NCBI RefSeq assembly: GCF_030160755.1
Contig: NZ_BSOY01000025.1
Span: forward strand, 1 to 35,195
DNA: 35,195 bases
Reading direction: 5' to 3'
Origin: Brevundimonas denitrificans
GTDB taxonomy: Bacteria > Pseudomonadota > Alphaproteobacteria > Caulobacterales > Caulobacteraceae
Part shown: positions 23,630 to 32,658 of the stretch, in pieces
How the letters are laid out: every line of letters starts with the position of its first letter
How positions within the stretch are numbered: position 1 is the stretch's first letter
The notes under the pieces: model-generated
The model's database searches: none
The model's input: the letters and a program-made list of their open reading frames with translations, nothing else
What the model was told of the DNA's origin: nothing
Translations under genes and position numbers: made by a program

Positions 23630-24469
23630 TCAGCCCTTCAGCCGCCGCGCGTGGAAGGCGACGTGGTCGGCGATGAAACTGGCCATGAAGAAGTACGAAT
23701 GGTCATAGCCCGGCTGCATCCGCAGGGTGATGGGCTGCCCCGCCGCCTCACCCGCCGCGACCAGCAGCTCCGGCTTCAGCTGTTCCACGAGGAACGGATC
23801 GGCGTCGCCCTGGTCGATCAGGATGTCGTCGAAGCAGCCTTCTCCGACCCCTTTTTCGATCAGCCGGGCCGCGTCGTGGGCGTCCCAGAGGGCGCGGTCG
23901 GAACCCAGATAGGCCGTAAAGGCCTTCTCCCCCCATGGACACCGGGTCGGCGACGAAATCGGCGCAAAGGCCGAGATCGACCGGAACAGGTGCGGATGGC
24001 GCAACGCCAGCGTCAGCGCCCCGTGTCCGCCCATCGAATGGCCGCTGATCGACCGCGCCCTGGTCGTCGGGAATTCCGCGTCGATCAGCCCGATCAACTC
24101 CTCGACGACATAGGTCTCCATGCGGAAATGCGGCGCCCAGGGCGCCTCGGTCGCGTCGACATAGAAGCCCGCTCCCTGCCCCAGATCATAGGCCGGATCG
24201 TCGGCGACGCCCTCTCCCCGCGGCGAGGTGTCCGGCGCGACGATGATCACCCCGTGCTCCGCCCCCGAGGCATAGGCGCCGGCCTTGGTGGTGAAATTGT
24301 CCTCGGTGCAGGTCAGGCCCGACAGCCAGATCAGCACCGGAAAAGGCCCCTCTCCCGGCGGGACGAAGACCGACAGGGCCATGGGCGTGCCGGTGGTCGC
24401 GCTGTCATGCTTCAGATAGCGCAGCGTGCCGCCGTGGACGGCATGGGTCTTCAGGGTTTCGAGGGTCAC
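23630..24469 (-). CDS. fghA: S-formylglutathione hydrolase
   Basis: 279 residues from a GTG at 24469 that overlaps the VapC-type toxin stop (GTGA). Esterase-D family: LIWLSGLTCTEDNF, the long APDTSPRG, DLGQGAGFYVDATEAPW, nucleophile S145 in GHSMGGHGAL, acid region DQGDADPF and catalytic His in GYDHSYFF. It hydrolyses S-formylglutathione to formate and glutathione, the second step after the dehydrogenase encoded at 25978-27084. Between them lie two VOC genes and a toxin-antitoxin pair, so fghA is probably read from the antitoxin's promoter as well as from the upstream operon. Confidence 0.95.
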   Translation of the reverse strand: MTLETLKTHAVHGGTLRYLKHDSATTGTPMALSVFVPPGEGPFPVLIWLSGLTCTEDNFTTKAGAYASGAEHGVIIVAPDTSPRGEGVADDPAYDLGQGAGFYVDATEAPWAPHFRMETYVVEELIGLIDAEFPTTRARSISGHSMGGHGALTLALRHPHLFRSISAFAPISSPTRCPWGEKAFTAYLGSDRALWDAHDAARLIEKGVGEGCFDDILIDQGDADPFLVEQLKPELLVAAGEAAGQPITLRMQPGYDHSYFFMASFIADHVAFHARRLKG

Positions 24470-24891
24470 AGGGAAGGCGCCACCGCTGGAATCGGCCTCA
24501 ATATCAGGCCCGTCACAGATTGGAATTTGCGGATGAATTTCATGTCGGCCGAAATGAGGGGGAGGCCAGACCGCATCGCCAGAGCCGCATAAAGGCAGTC
24601 ATAAACCGGATGGTCCAGGCCTTGACTGAGAACCTGCGCCGCCCGAACCAGATCGACATCGTCAATCAGCGCCACTTCGTCCCGCACGATGGCTACCGCG
24701 TCGCAGGCGGCGTCGACGTTCAGGCGTCCGGCCCTCACATATCGCCACAGCGCGTTCGCCGTCTCTGCGATCACCAGCGTGGGCGCGACCCCGTCATGGA
24801 GTTCGCGGGCGTTGAGGCAATCCTGGAACAAGGGATCGTCTTCGATAAACCAGCGCGTGGTCACGCTGGCGTCAAATACAGCGCCGCTCAA
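24466..24891 (-). CDS. vapC: PIN-domain toxin (VapC type)
   Basis: 141 residues from a TTG that overlaps the antitoxin stop (TTGA). PIN nuclease acidic residues are all present: D7 (VFDASVTTRWF), E43 (IAETANALW), D98 (YDCLYAALAMRSG) and D116 (ISADMKF). VapC toxins are Mg-dependent ribonucleases, often cutting tRNA or rRNA. The TTG and the overlap suggest tight translational coupling to the antitoxin. Its stop in turn overlaps fghA. Confidence 0.9.
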   Translation of the reverse strand: MSGAVFDASVTTRWFIEDDPLFQDCLNARELHDGVAPTLVIAETANALWRYVRAGRLNVDAACDAVAIVRDEVALIDDVDLVRAAQVLSQGLDHPVYDCLYAALAMRSGLPLISADMKFIRKFQSVTGLILRPIPAVAPSL

Positions 24892-25115
24892 CGGTCCCGG
24901 TCTTCACGAATGATCGCGTTGATATCGAGACCGGCGCCGCGCGTCTGCTCGCGGATGCTGCGGGTGACACGCTCGAACTCGTTGGCGTCACGCTTGGCGG
25001 CCCGGGCCAGAACCGTACGTAGCTTCTGCTCCAGCGATACGTTCTCACGCTCCGCCTGGCGCTTCAGTCGGGCGACGACCTCGTCATCGACGTTTCGAAT
25101 GAGAACCTGAGCCAT
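24888..25115 (-). CDS. vapB: Ribbon-helix-helix antitoxin (FitA/VapB type)
   Basis: 75 residues. The N-terminal RHH motif MAQVLIRNVDDEVVARLKRQAER is the FitA-like arrangement; the rest (SLEQKLRTVLARAAKR, then an acidic/basic tail ending REDRDR) would wrap the toxin. Immediately upstream is a perfect 13-bp inverted repeat, and no Shine-Dalgarno sequence precedes the ATG, so translation is probably leaderless. It should autorepress with the toxin. Confidence 0.9.
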   Translation of the reverse strand: MAQVLIRNVDDEVVARLKRQAERENVSLEQKLRTVLARAAKRDANEFERVTRSIREQTRGAGLDINAIIREDRDR

Positions 25116-25118
25116 GAG

Positions 25119-25147
25119 ACCGATGATAGCGCATCGCTATCATCGGT
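25119..25147 (-). promoter_or_regulatory. Antitoxin operator/promoter: perfect 13-bp palindrome
   Basis: ACCGATGATAGCG (25119-25131) and CGCTATCATCGGT (25135-25147) are perfect inverted repeats around CAT. Reading the minus strand, a -10 TATCAT sits in the second arm and a -35-like TGGCAC 17 bp upstream, with the likely start of transcription at or next to the antitoxin ATG. Confidence 0.75.
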
Positions 25148-25159
25148 GCCAGACCTTCC

Positions 25160-25543
25160 TCATCCCACCCGGTACAGCGCGCACACCTTGTTGCCCGAGG
25201 GGTCGCGCAGATAGGCGAGGTTCAGCGTGCCGAACGGGCCGTTGCGCTCGCCGGGCGGGTCCTCGATGGCCGTGCCGCCGGCCGCCACCCCCGCGTCATG
25301 GAAGGCCTTGACCATCTCGGCCGACTTGGCCGCGAAACCGATGGTGCCGCCGTTGGCGTGGCAGGCCGGTTCGCCGTCGATCGGCGTGCCGACGGCGAAG
25401 GCGCCCATGCGGGTGCGCCACCAGTAGCGCCCCTTGGCGTCCGGCCCGCTGCCCGGCTCATGTCCGAGCGCGCCGAGCGCCGCATCATAGAATTTGCGCG
25501 ACGCCTCGACGTCGTTGGCGCCGACGGTGATGTGGGTGAACAT
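25160..25543 (-). CDS. VOC-family (glyoxalase-like) protein 1
   Basis: 127 residues with GGGAGG upstream. A single VOC domain pair: MFTHITVGANDVEASRKFYDAALGALG, then NGGTIGFAAKSAEMVKAFHDAG and the closing YLRDPSGNKVCALYRVG, the usual DPxGN end. Metal ligands would be H4 and an acidic residue near the end, not certain. Function unknown: VOC proteins include glyoxalases, dioxygenases and antibiotic-binding proteins. It sits between another VOC gene and the toxin-antitoxin operator. Confidence 0.88.
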   Translation of the reverse strand: MFTHITVGANDVEASRKFYDAALGALGHEPGSGPDAKGRYWWRTRMGAFAVGTPIDGEPACHANGGTIGFAAKSAEMVKAFHDAGVAAGGTAIEDPPGERNGPFGTLNLAYLRDPSGNKVCALYRVG

Positions 25544-25617
25544 GAGCGGCCTCCCTGCCGGTAAAATCTCTCAGTCCGTTTCTTTAGCGAACTGACGTGG
25601 CATGACAAGCCGTATCC

Positions 25618-25968
25618 TCAACCGCCCGGGCTTTCGGGGTCGGGAAAGAACAGCTGGTTTCCGTCCGGATCGTCCACGATCAGCACCGGATAGCCCCATT
25701 GGCCGTGCGTGAAAGCGACGCCGTTCGCTGCGAAGGCGTCGGGAAGGGCCTTGAAGTCCGCGGCGGTCAGTTCGACGAACAGCATCCCCATGCCGGTCTT
25801 GGGCGGCCTCTGGCTGCTGACGATGATCTCGCACTCATCGCGGTCCACCTGCGCCACCTCGTCGCCGAAGCGCCACTTCTCGGTGAATCCCAGTTTGCCG
25901 ACATAGAAGTCGACCGCCCGTTGCACGTCGGCCACGAACAGGACCGGCCGCGCGTACCATTTGCCCAT
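25618..25968 (-). CDS. VOC-family / bleomycin-resistance-like protein 2
   Basis: 116 residues, a single VOC module: ARPVLFVADVQRAVDFYVGKLGF, ECEIIVSSQRP, and the typical end YPVLIVDDPDGNQLFFPDPE. It lacks the full set of glyoxalase I metal ligands, as in ligand-binding resistance proteins. Its ribosome site (GGAGAGGG) overlaps the stop of the formaldehyde dehydrogenase gene 9 bp upstream, so the two are co-transcribed; a glutathione-linked role would fit that context. Confidence 0.9.
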   Translation of the reverse strand: MGKWYARPVLFVADVQRAVDFYVGKLGFTEKWRFGDEVAQVDRDECEIIVSSQRPPKTGMGMLFVELTAADFKALPDAFAANGVAFTHGQWGYPVLIVDDPDGNQLFFPDPESPGG

Positions 25969-25977
25969 GGCCCTCTC

Positions 25978-27084
<1,107 letters not shown>

Positions 27085-27144
27085 GGGCGGGGCTCCTGTG
27101 CGTTGCGGTTCTTCTAGGACAGACCGCCGATGCTATGGAACCGC

Positions 27145-27855
27145 ATGGCGCACAGAAACCTCGTCATCCTCACCGGCGCCGGCGTCTCGGCCGAGTCCGG
27201 CGTCCCCACCTTCCGCGCCGACGACGGCCTGTGGATGGGCCACCGCATCGAGGACGTGGCCACGCCCGAGGCCTTCGCCCGCGACCCGGCGCTGGTGCAG
27301 GACTTCTACAACCGCCGCCGCCGCCAGCTGGCGACCGTGCATCCCAACGCCGCCCACCACGCCCTCGCCGAACTCGCCGCGCGCTGGGAGGGCGACTTCC
27401 TGCTGGTCACCCAGAATGTCGACGACCTGCACGACCGCGCCCATGCGGCGAACCCGCCGGCCGCCGGCTTCGAGCTGATCCACATGCACGGCGAGCTGCT
27501 CAAGGCCCATTGCGCCGCAACCGGCCGCATCTGCGACTGGACCGGCGATCTGGCCGTGCACGAGCCTTCGCCGCACCATCCGCAGGGTCGGCTGCGTCCG
27601 CATATCGTCTGGTTCGGGGAGATGCCGCTGCAGATGGACCGCATCGAGGCGGCGCTGGCGCGGTGCGACCTGTTTGTCGCAATCGGCACCTCGGGCGCCG
27701 TGTACCCGGCGGCGGGGTTCGTCGAACTGGCGCGCCACGCCGGAGCCCGGACGGTCGAGATCAATCTGGAGCCGACCATGGGCCGCCGCCGGTTCGACGA
27801 AGGCCTGTACGGGCCGGCGACGGAGACCGTGCCAGCGTTCTGCGACAATCTCTGA
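27145..27855 (+). CDS. cobB: Sirtuin: NAD-dependent protein deacylase, CobB type
   Basis: 236 residues from the ATG at 27145; an ATG at 27130 is also possible. Sirtuin motifs: [22 protein letters not shown], catalytic H115 in HMHGE, then [13 protein letters not shown]55 and R58 (FYNRR) form the Y-x2-R pair of the class III sirtuins that remove succinyl and malonyl groups. The zinc region is reduced: C123 and C130 are present, but the second cysteine cluster (CHCC in E. coli CobB) is replaced by HEPSPHH. Starts divergently from the formaldehyde dehydrogenase gene 60 bp away. Confidence 0.92.
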   Translation: MAHRNLVILTGAGVSAESGVPTFRADDGLWMGHRIEDVATPEAFARDPALVQDFYNRRRRQLATVHPNAAHHALAELAARWEGDFLLVTQNVDDLHDRAHAANPPAAGFELIHMHGELLKAHCAATGRICDWTGDLAVHEPSPHHPQGRLRPHIVWFGEMPLQMDRIEAALARCDLFVAIGTSGAVYPAAGFVELARHAGARTVEINLEPTMGRRRFDEGLYGPATETVPAFCDNL

Positions 27856-27882
27856 CTTCCTTCTCCCCCAGGGTAGAAGGGA

Positions 27883-28662
27883 TCACCTGGGCTCTTCCCC
27901 CGCCGCCTTCTTCGCCAGCCGCGCCAGCACCCGCCCCCGCCCCTTCGACAGGGCCGTGATCACCCCCCGGAAGGTCGCTGCCTCCTGCGCCGTGAAGGCC
28001 GCCCGGCCCAGCATCACCCGCAGGTTCTGGCTCATCGAGCGGAATTTCTCGGGCGGATGGAAGAAGCCGGCGGCGTCCAGCTCCTTTTCCAGATGTTCGT
28101 ACATGCCCAGCATCAGCGCGCCCGACGCCGGCGGCTCGCCCTCGCGGAAATTCGGCGGCGGGGCGTCCAGCACCAGGGTGCGCCACTCATAGGCGTTGAT
28201 CGCCACCGCCTGGGCCAGGTTCAGGCTCTGGTGACGCGGGTCGATGGGGATGGTGACGATGCCCTGGCACAGGGCGATGTCGGAGGTCTCCAGCCCCGCC
28301 CGCTCGCCCCCGAACAACAGGCCGACGCCCAGCCCCGACGCCCGGTCGTCGTACAGCACGCGCGCCGCCTCCCGCGGCGTGCGCACCGGCTGGCGCGTCT
28401 CGCGCGGCCGGGCGGTGGTGGCGAAGACGGTGTTCAGGTCGGCGACCGCCTCGGCCACGCTGTCGAACACCTTGATCCCCTCCAGCACCCAGTCCGCGCC
28501 CGAGGCCGTGGCCCAGGCCCGTTCCTGCGGCCAGCCGTCGCGCGGCGCCACCAGCCGCAGCTCCGACAATCCGAAATTGGCCATCACCCGCGCCACCGCG
28601 CCGATGTTCTCGGCCATCTGGGACTTGTCGAGGATGATGATGGGGGGCGTGGGGTCGGACAT
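27883..28662 (-). CDS. trmJ: TrmJ-like tRNA 2'-O-methyltransferase (SpoU family)
   Basis: 259 residues. SPOUT trefoil-knot motifs: MAENIGAVARVMANFGLSEL (motif 1), LLFGGERAGL (motif 2) and IPIDPRHQSLNLAQAVAI (motif 3), which binds AdoMet. TrmJ methylates the ribose of nucleotide 32 in tRNA anticodon loops. The C-terminal domain (PPASGALMLGMYEHLEKELDAAGFF) is the TrmJ-specific extension. Starts inside the stop of the TPR-sulfotransferase gene (TGATG). Convergent with cobB. Confidence 0.92.
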   Translation of the reverse strand: MSDPTPPIIILDKSQMAENIGAVARVMANFGLSELRLVAPRDGWPQERAWATASGADWVLEGIKVFDSVAEAVADLNTVFATTARPRETRQPVRTPREAARVLYDDRASGLGVGLLFGGERAGLETSDIALCQGIVTIPIDPRHQSLNLAQAVAINAYEWRTLVLDAPPPNFREGEPPASGALMLGMYEHLEKELDAAGFFHPPEKFRSMSQNLRVMLGRAAFTAQEAATFRGVITALSKGRGRVLARLAKKAAGEEPR

Positions 28663-30116
28663 CAGGCCTGACTATCTGTTCCGAGCGCCGCCCGCACCCT
28701 GTCCAGATGCCGCTCATAATTCCGCCACCGCCCGGACGAGCGCTGGTACAGCGGCTCGCGCACCTGCCAGACGCTGGCGGTCCGCACCGGCGCCGCGGCC
28801 CTGTGGAAGTCCAGCACCGCCTCCTCCCAGTCCAGGTCGCAATAGGCCAGGAGCCGCTCCACGGCAGGGCGCGGCTCGACCACCAGGGCGTCGTAGTCGA
28901 GATCGAGGATGTCGGGATACAGCGCCTTCCAGTGCCGCATCAGCCGGACATACTGCCCGTGCCAGTGCGCCAGGTCCTCGAGGTCCAGCGCATGCCCCAT
29001 CGACCGGTCGAGGTGCAGAAACCAGTTGGACAGGATCACGTCCAGCGGCTCGCGGACCGTGTGGACGATTCGGGCGTCGGGGAACATCGCCTTGATCAGG
29101 CCGATATGCAGGAAGTTGTCGGGGCGCTTGTCGGTGACCACGTCCGCGTCCGGCCGCGCCGTCTTCAGCCCGCCCAGATAGAGGTCTCTCAACTGCGCGA
29201 TGGAGGCCACGCCCGCCGTCGCCATGGCCTGCGGATAGCCCGCGATCGCCCGCGCCAGCCCGGGGACCAGGCCCAGCTCGCCGCCCCCCGTGACCCGGCT
29301 GTGCCCCGCCAGGATCTGTTCCGTCAGGGTCGACCCCGACCGGAACAGGCCGCAGATGAAGATCGGCGGGTCGCCAGCGTCCACGACCGGCGCGGCGGGT
29401 TCGGGAAACGCCGCGATCAGGCTGTCGATGAACCGTTCATGCGCCGCCCGGTCGTAGCGCGCGCCCTCGGGGTCCGTCGCCCGGCTGGCGGCGTTGGCGG
29501 CAGCATAGGCGGCGAAGGCGTCGTCATACGCGCCGACCTGGTCCAGCGCCCGGCCGAGCGCAAAGCCCAGTTCCGCCCGGTCGCCGACAGGCAGGCCCGG
29601 CTCTGCGACCGCCGCCCTGAGTTCGCCGATCACCGGATCGTCCGCCCCGGACAGCCGCGCCAGCCCCGCCGACCGGGCCAGCGCCACCGGGTGCCCCGGC
29701 GCCACCACCAGAGCCCGCGCGTAAGCGTCCCCCGCCGCCTCGCGCCGCCCCATATCCTCGTGCAGATTGCCAAGGTTCAGCAGGGCCGGCAGCCAGTCGG
29801 GCGCGACGGCCAGAGCCGCCTCCAGATCGGCCAGGGCCAGATCGGGCCGACCCAGATCGTCGGCGTGGATCACGCCGCGGTTCAGCCACGCCTCTTCCGG
29901 CCCCGAGACGCCGCGCTTCAGCGCCTCGTCATAGGCCTTGAGCGCGGCCTCGAACCGCCCGCACCGGCGCTCCATCAGCGCCAGGTTGAACCAGCTGTCG
30001 GGCAGGTCGGGGCGGATCGCCAGCAGCTGGCGATAGGCCTGCGCCGCCTCGTCCGCCCGCCCCGCCGCGCGCAGCCGCGAGGCCAGGGCCATCAGGGCTT
30101 CGGCGGGCTCGGCCAA
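28662..30116 (-). CDS. TPR-repeat sulfotransferase
   Basis: 484 residues. An N-terminal TPR array (about 9-230: DEAAQAYRQLLAIRPDLPDSW, AWLNRGVIHADDLGRPDLALAD, PALLNLGNLHEDMGRREAAG) leads into a sulfotransferase domain whose PAPS loop reads FICGLFRSGSTLTEQILAGHS and later TDKRPDNFLHIGLIKAMFPDARIVHTVREPLD (3'-phosphate loop). TTG start at 30116 directly after the nuclease stop, with GAGGA four bases upstream; an ATG at 30092 is the alternative. Such TPR-sulfotransferases are common in Caulobacterales; the acceptor (polysaccharide, peptide or lipid) is unknown. Confidence 0.9.
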   Translation of the reverse strand: MAEPAEALMALASRLRAAGRADEAAQAYRQLLAIRPDLPDSWFNLALMERRCGRFEAALKAYDEALKRGVSGPEEAWLNRGVIHADDLGRPDLALADLEAALAVAPDWLPALLNLGNLHEDMGRREAAGDAYARALVVAPGHPVALARSAGLARLSGADDPVIGELRAAVAEPGLPVGDRAELGFALGRALDQVGAYDDAFAAYAAANAASRATDPEGARYDRAAHERFIDSLIAAFPEPAAPVVDAGDPPIFICGLFRSGSTLTEQILAGHSRVTGGGELGLVPGLARAIAGYPQAMATAGVASIAQLRDLYLGGLKTARPDADVVTDKRPDNFLHIGLIKAMFPDARIVHTVREPLDVILSNWFLHLDRSMGHALDLEDLAHWHGQYVRLMRHWKALYPDILDLDYDALVVEPRPAVERLLAYCDLDWEEAVLDFHRAAAPVRTASVWQVREPLYQRSSGRWRNYERHLDRVRAALGTDSQA

Positions 30117-31139
30117 TCAGTCCTCGCCGTACATGGCCAGCCACGGATCCGCGGTCCCGGCCTCGACCTCATTGACCTTGACCGTCGGCCAGCCGATCGC
30201 GTCGTCCGCCGAGTCCCGCCACGCCAGCACGAACAGGTCGCGCAGCTCGGACGCTCCCGCGGCCAGCCGCGCCGTCACAAAGGCTCCGCCGCGCGCATCG
30301 CTCTCGGTAAAGCCCCCGGCCTTCTCGAGCACATAGAAGGGCGTCACCTCGGCCAGGGTGGTCTTCAGATAGGCCGGCACCCGCAGGCGCAGGTCGAATC
30401 CGTCCAGCGCCGGCGGCGCCATCGCCGCCTCGACCACGTCCAGTCGCGCGACCCGCGCCGTGAAGGCCCCTTCGAAGGCGCCGTGGGTCTGGCGCGAGGT
30501 CGTGAACCCCTGCGGATTGGGCGTGTCGCGGTTCCAGCCATTGTAGTGGATCGTGGTGTGGTGCGGCTGCGAACCGTCGCCGACGTAATGGCCCAGATGG
30601 CCCATGTCGCGCAGGATCAGGGCCTCGCGGCGGATACGGTCCTCGCGGTACCAGGCCCGTTTGCCGGGATCGCGCTCGCGCGCCTCGGCGGCGTTCAGCA
30701 CCCGCCAGGTGGCGAAGTCGCGCACCAGCTGCTGATAGCCGTCCATGATGGCGTAGGGCAGATAGCCGGCGTCATCGACCTCGATCCCCGCCGTGGCCAG
30801 CGCCGCGTCATATTCGGATTTCAGCCGCGGCAGGGCGTCGATCGACATCCCCTGCTCGTTCATGATCCGGCCGTCCTCGATCATGTCGACGAAATGGGCC
30901 GTGTCGCGCTCGCGGTCGTGCGGCTGGCCGCCGCCCTTGGTGCGGTCGGGCTCGCGCGACAGCTCCCCGACCTCGGCCGCCGCCCCGGGCGTGCGCAGGA
31001 AGGCGGGCAGTTCGTCCGGCAGGCCGCGGACAGCGGCCATGCCGATCAGCCGGTGGCCGGTATTGCCCCAGGCGGAAGCCTGCATCGCGATCCCGCCGGC
31101 GGCGACGAGGGCGAGGGCGGCGATGGCGAGACGTTTCAT
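30117..31139 (-). CDS. S1/P1-family nuclease
   Basis: 340 residues. A signal peptide (1-23, MQASA) would expose W24 as mature N-terminus, as required by this family, whose N-terminal Trp amine binds zinc; the next ligand is H29 (WGNTGHRLIG). Further zinc residues appear in DTAHFVDM, then HLGHYVGDGSQPHHTT and HGAFEG. Secreted single-strand-specific 3'-nucleotidase/nuclease acting on extracellular DNA or RNA for phosphate or nucleotide recovery. The downstream TPR-sulfotransferase starts at the base after its stop. Confidence 0.93.
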   Translation of the reverse strand: MKRLAIAALALVAAGGIAMQASAWGNTGHRLIGMAAVRGLPDELPAFLRTPGAAAEVGELSREPDRTKGGGQPHDRERDTAHFVDMIEDGRIMNEQGMSIDALPRLKSEYDAALATAGIEVDDAGYLPYAIMDGYQQLVRDFATWRVLNAAEARERDPGKRAWYREDRIRREALILRDMGHLGHYVGDGSQPHHTTIHYNGWNRDTPNPQGFTTSRQTHGAFEGAFTARVARLDVVEAAMAPPALDGFDLRLRVPAYLKTTLAEVTPFYVLEKAGGFTESDARGGAFVTARLAAGASELRDLFVLAWRDSADDAIGWPTVKVNEVEAGTADPWLAMYGED

Positions 31140-31169
31140 GGCGGGCTCCGGCGCGGTGACCGGACCGCT

Positions 31170-31754
31170 CTAGCGTATCCCGAACGCCGTCTCCACCCGC
31201 GCAATCCACGCCCGGACCGCTGGATAGGCCGACAGGTCGAAATCCCCCTCGTGCGCCATCCGGGTGTAGGCGACCAGGGCCAGATCGGCGAGCGTCGGCC
31301 CGCCCCCGACCAGCCAGTCCGCGCCGTTCAGCGCCGCCTCCATCCGGGCCAGCGCCGCATGGCCGCGCTCCATCAGCCGGGGCTCGATCTCGTCCGCTTC
31401 TTTACCGCCCAGCAGCCGCTGGAACCGGACCACGGCGATATAGGGTTCGTGACTGTACTGTTCCCAGAACAGCCATTCGTACATCCGGGCCCGGTCATAG
31501 GCATCGGCGGGAATGAAGTCGGTCCCCTCGCCGAAATACCCGATGATCGCATTGGATTGGGCCAGCACCCGGCCGTCCCCAAACACCACCGCAGGCACCT
31601 GGCCGGCGGGATTTCGGGCCAGAAAGTCCGCGCTGCGCGTCACGCCGGACATGACGTCTGTTTCGACCCAGCGATAATCACGCCCGAGCCGGTCCAGCAA
31701 CCACTTGACCTTCAAACAGTTGCCGGAACGAATATCGCCATAGACAGTAAGCAT
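31170..31754 (-). CDS. Glutathione S-transferase
   Basis: 194 residues. N-terminal thioredoxin-like domain: MLTVYGDIRSGNCLKVKWLLDRLG, ARNPAGQVPAVVFGDGRVLAQSNAIIGYF (cis-Pro 53 and the E/QS glutathione motif), then the C-terminal all-helical domain with LADLALVAYTRMA. S13-G-N-C14 region may act as activating residues, but the class cannot be fixed. Cytosolic glutathione-dependent detoxification; the conserved N-capping TLADLALV motif is present. Shares its upstream 200-bp gap with the 3D-domain gene (divergent). Confidence 0.9.
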   Translation of the reverse strand: MLTVYGDIRSGNCLKVKWLLDRLGRDYRWVETDVMSGVTRSADFLARNPAGQVPAVVFGDGRVLAQSNAIIGYFGEGTDFIPADAYDRARMYEWLFWEQYSHEPYIAVVRFQRLLGGKEADEIEPRLMERGHAALARMEAALNGADWLVGGGPTLADLALVAYTRMAHEGDFDLSAYPAVRAWIARVETAFGIR

Positions 31755-31960
31755 CTGGCCTCAGCAAAGTGTTTCTGATCTGCGAATACAGCTTACAGAT
31801 TTCGCCGCGTTGGCCAAACGAGATTCGGCTTAACCATCACAAGCCCCGCTTATCCACCGCAAAGGCGGACAGGTGGTCGCACCCGGCCGCGAATGACTGG
31901 TTTTCGCCACATTTGAGACGGACAAGCCCGGCGCCGGACGCGTCAGGGGCCGGTGATTCC

Positions 31961-32587
31961 GTGAGTCAATTCATGCTCGGCACTGCCGCTGCGCTCGCCC
32001 TCATCTGGGCGATGGCCTTCCCCGCCCAGGCGGGCGCCATGGAAGATCCTGTGTCCTACGAAGCGGCTGTCGCCGCCGGTCTGGGCGCGGAATCAATCCC
32101 CACGGCGAGTGAAGGTTCCGACAGCGGCATGAGCATGCTCAGCCCCGAACAACAGGCCCTGATGGCCGAAGGCGCCGACTGGACCGCCCGGGTCAATCTC
32201 TACCATGCGGGCGGCGGCGGAGCGACGGGCAACGACAGCCTCGGTTGCCGGCCGATCGCCATGCGCACCATCGCCACCGATCCCCGCTACATCCCCCGTC
32301 GCACCCGCCTGTTCATCCCCGAGACGGTCGGCATGCGGATGCCCGACGGCGCCATCCACGACGGCTACTGGTACGCCTCCGACACCGGCGGCGCGATCAA
32401 GGGCCAGAAGATCGACCTCTATACCGGTCACGGCCGCGGCTCGATGTCGCCCGCCATGCGCTTCAACCAGCGCCGCCTGACCCTCGTCGACGCCGGCCGC
32501 TTCGACGGCTGCCCGCCCTCGTGGGACAGCCTGCCCAGCCAGGCGACCCAGATGGCTTCGGCGGGAACGAACGCCGGCTCGCGCTGA
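31961..32587 (+). CDS. Secreted 3D-domain protein
   Basis: 208 residues from the GTG at 31961 (ATG at 31973 also possible); signal peptide about 1-24 (PAQAGA). The C-terminal half shows the 3D (Asp-Asp-Asp) double-psi-barrel domain of MltA-type and resuscitation-factor proteins: IATDPRYIPRRTRLFIPE, ASDTGGAIKGQKIDLYTG, with the aspartates of TDP, SDTGG and IDLY. In such proteins the aspartates bind peptidoglycan or catalyse its lysis. The tail (PSQATQMASAGTNAG) is low complexity. Not MltA itself, since the MltA domain is missing. Envelope role likely, activity unproven. Confidence 0.8.
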   Translation: MSQFMLGTAAALALIWAMAFPAQAGAMEDPVSYEAAVAAGLGAESIPTASEGSDSGMSMLSPEQQALMAEGADWTARVNLYHAGGGGATGNDSLGCRPIAMRTIATDPRYIPRRTRLFIPETVGMRMPDGAIHDGYWYASDTGGAIKGQKIDLYTGHGRGSMSPAMRFNQRRLTLVDAGRFDGCPPSWDSLPSQATQMASAGTNAGSR

Positions 32588-32658
32588 CCCGCCCCATCCG
32601 GGCGATTGCCGTTCTCTGAAAACCGGCTAGATTTCCCGACCTGATCGGGGAGGCTGCC

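Noticed and set aside
22667..24592. Plus-strand open frame of 641 codons
   Set aside because: Antisense to the GATase-like protein gene and fghA, both with clear motifs; composition is shadow-like.
27870..27891. CCCAGG/CCTGGG hairpin between cobB and trmJ
   Set aside because: Short stem, long loop, no T-run; one arm reaches into the trmJ stop, so a terminator is not supported.
28707..31778. Uninterrupted plus-strand open frame of 1023 codons
   Set aside because: It is antisense to four convincing genes (trmJ end, TPR-sulfotransferase, S1/P1 nuclease, GST). Its translation is Arg/Gln/His/Gly-rich with no domain, the usual by-product of strong GC3 bias.
31830..31837. TTAACCAT as a CtrA half-site before the 3D-domain gene
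   Set aside because: There is no partner half-site 7 bp away and it lies about 125 bp upstream of the start; too weak to list.
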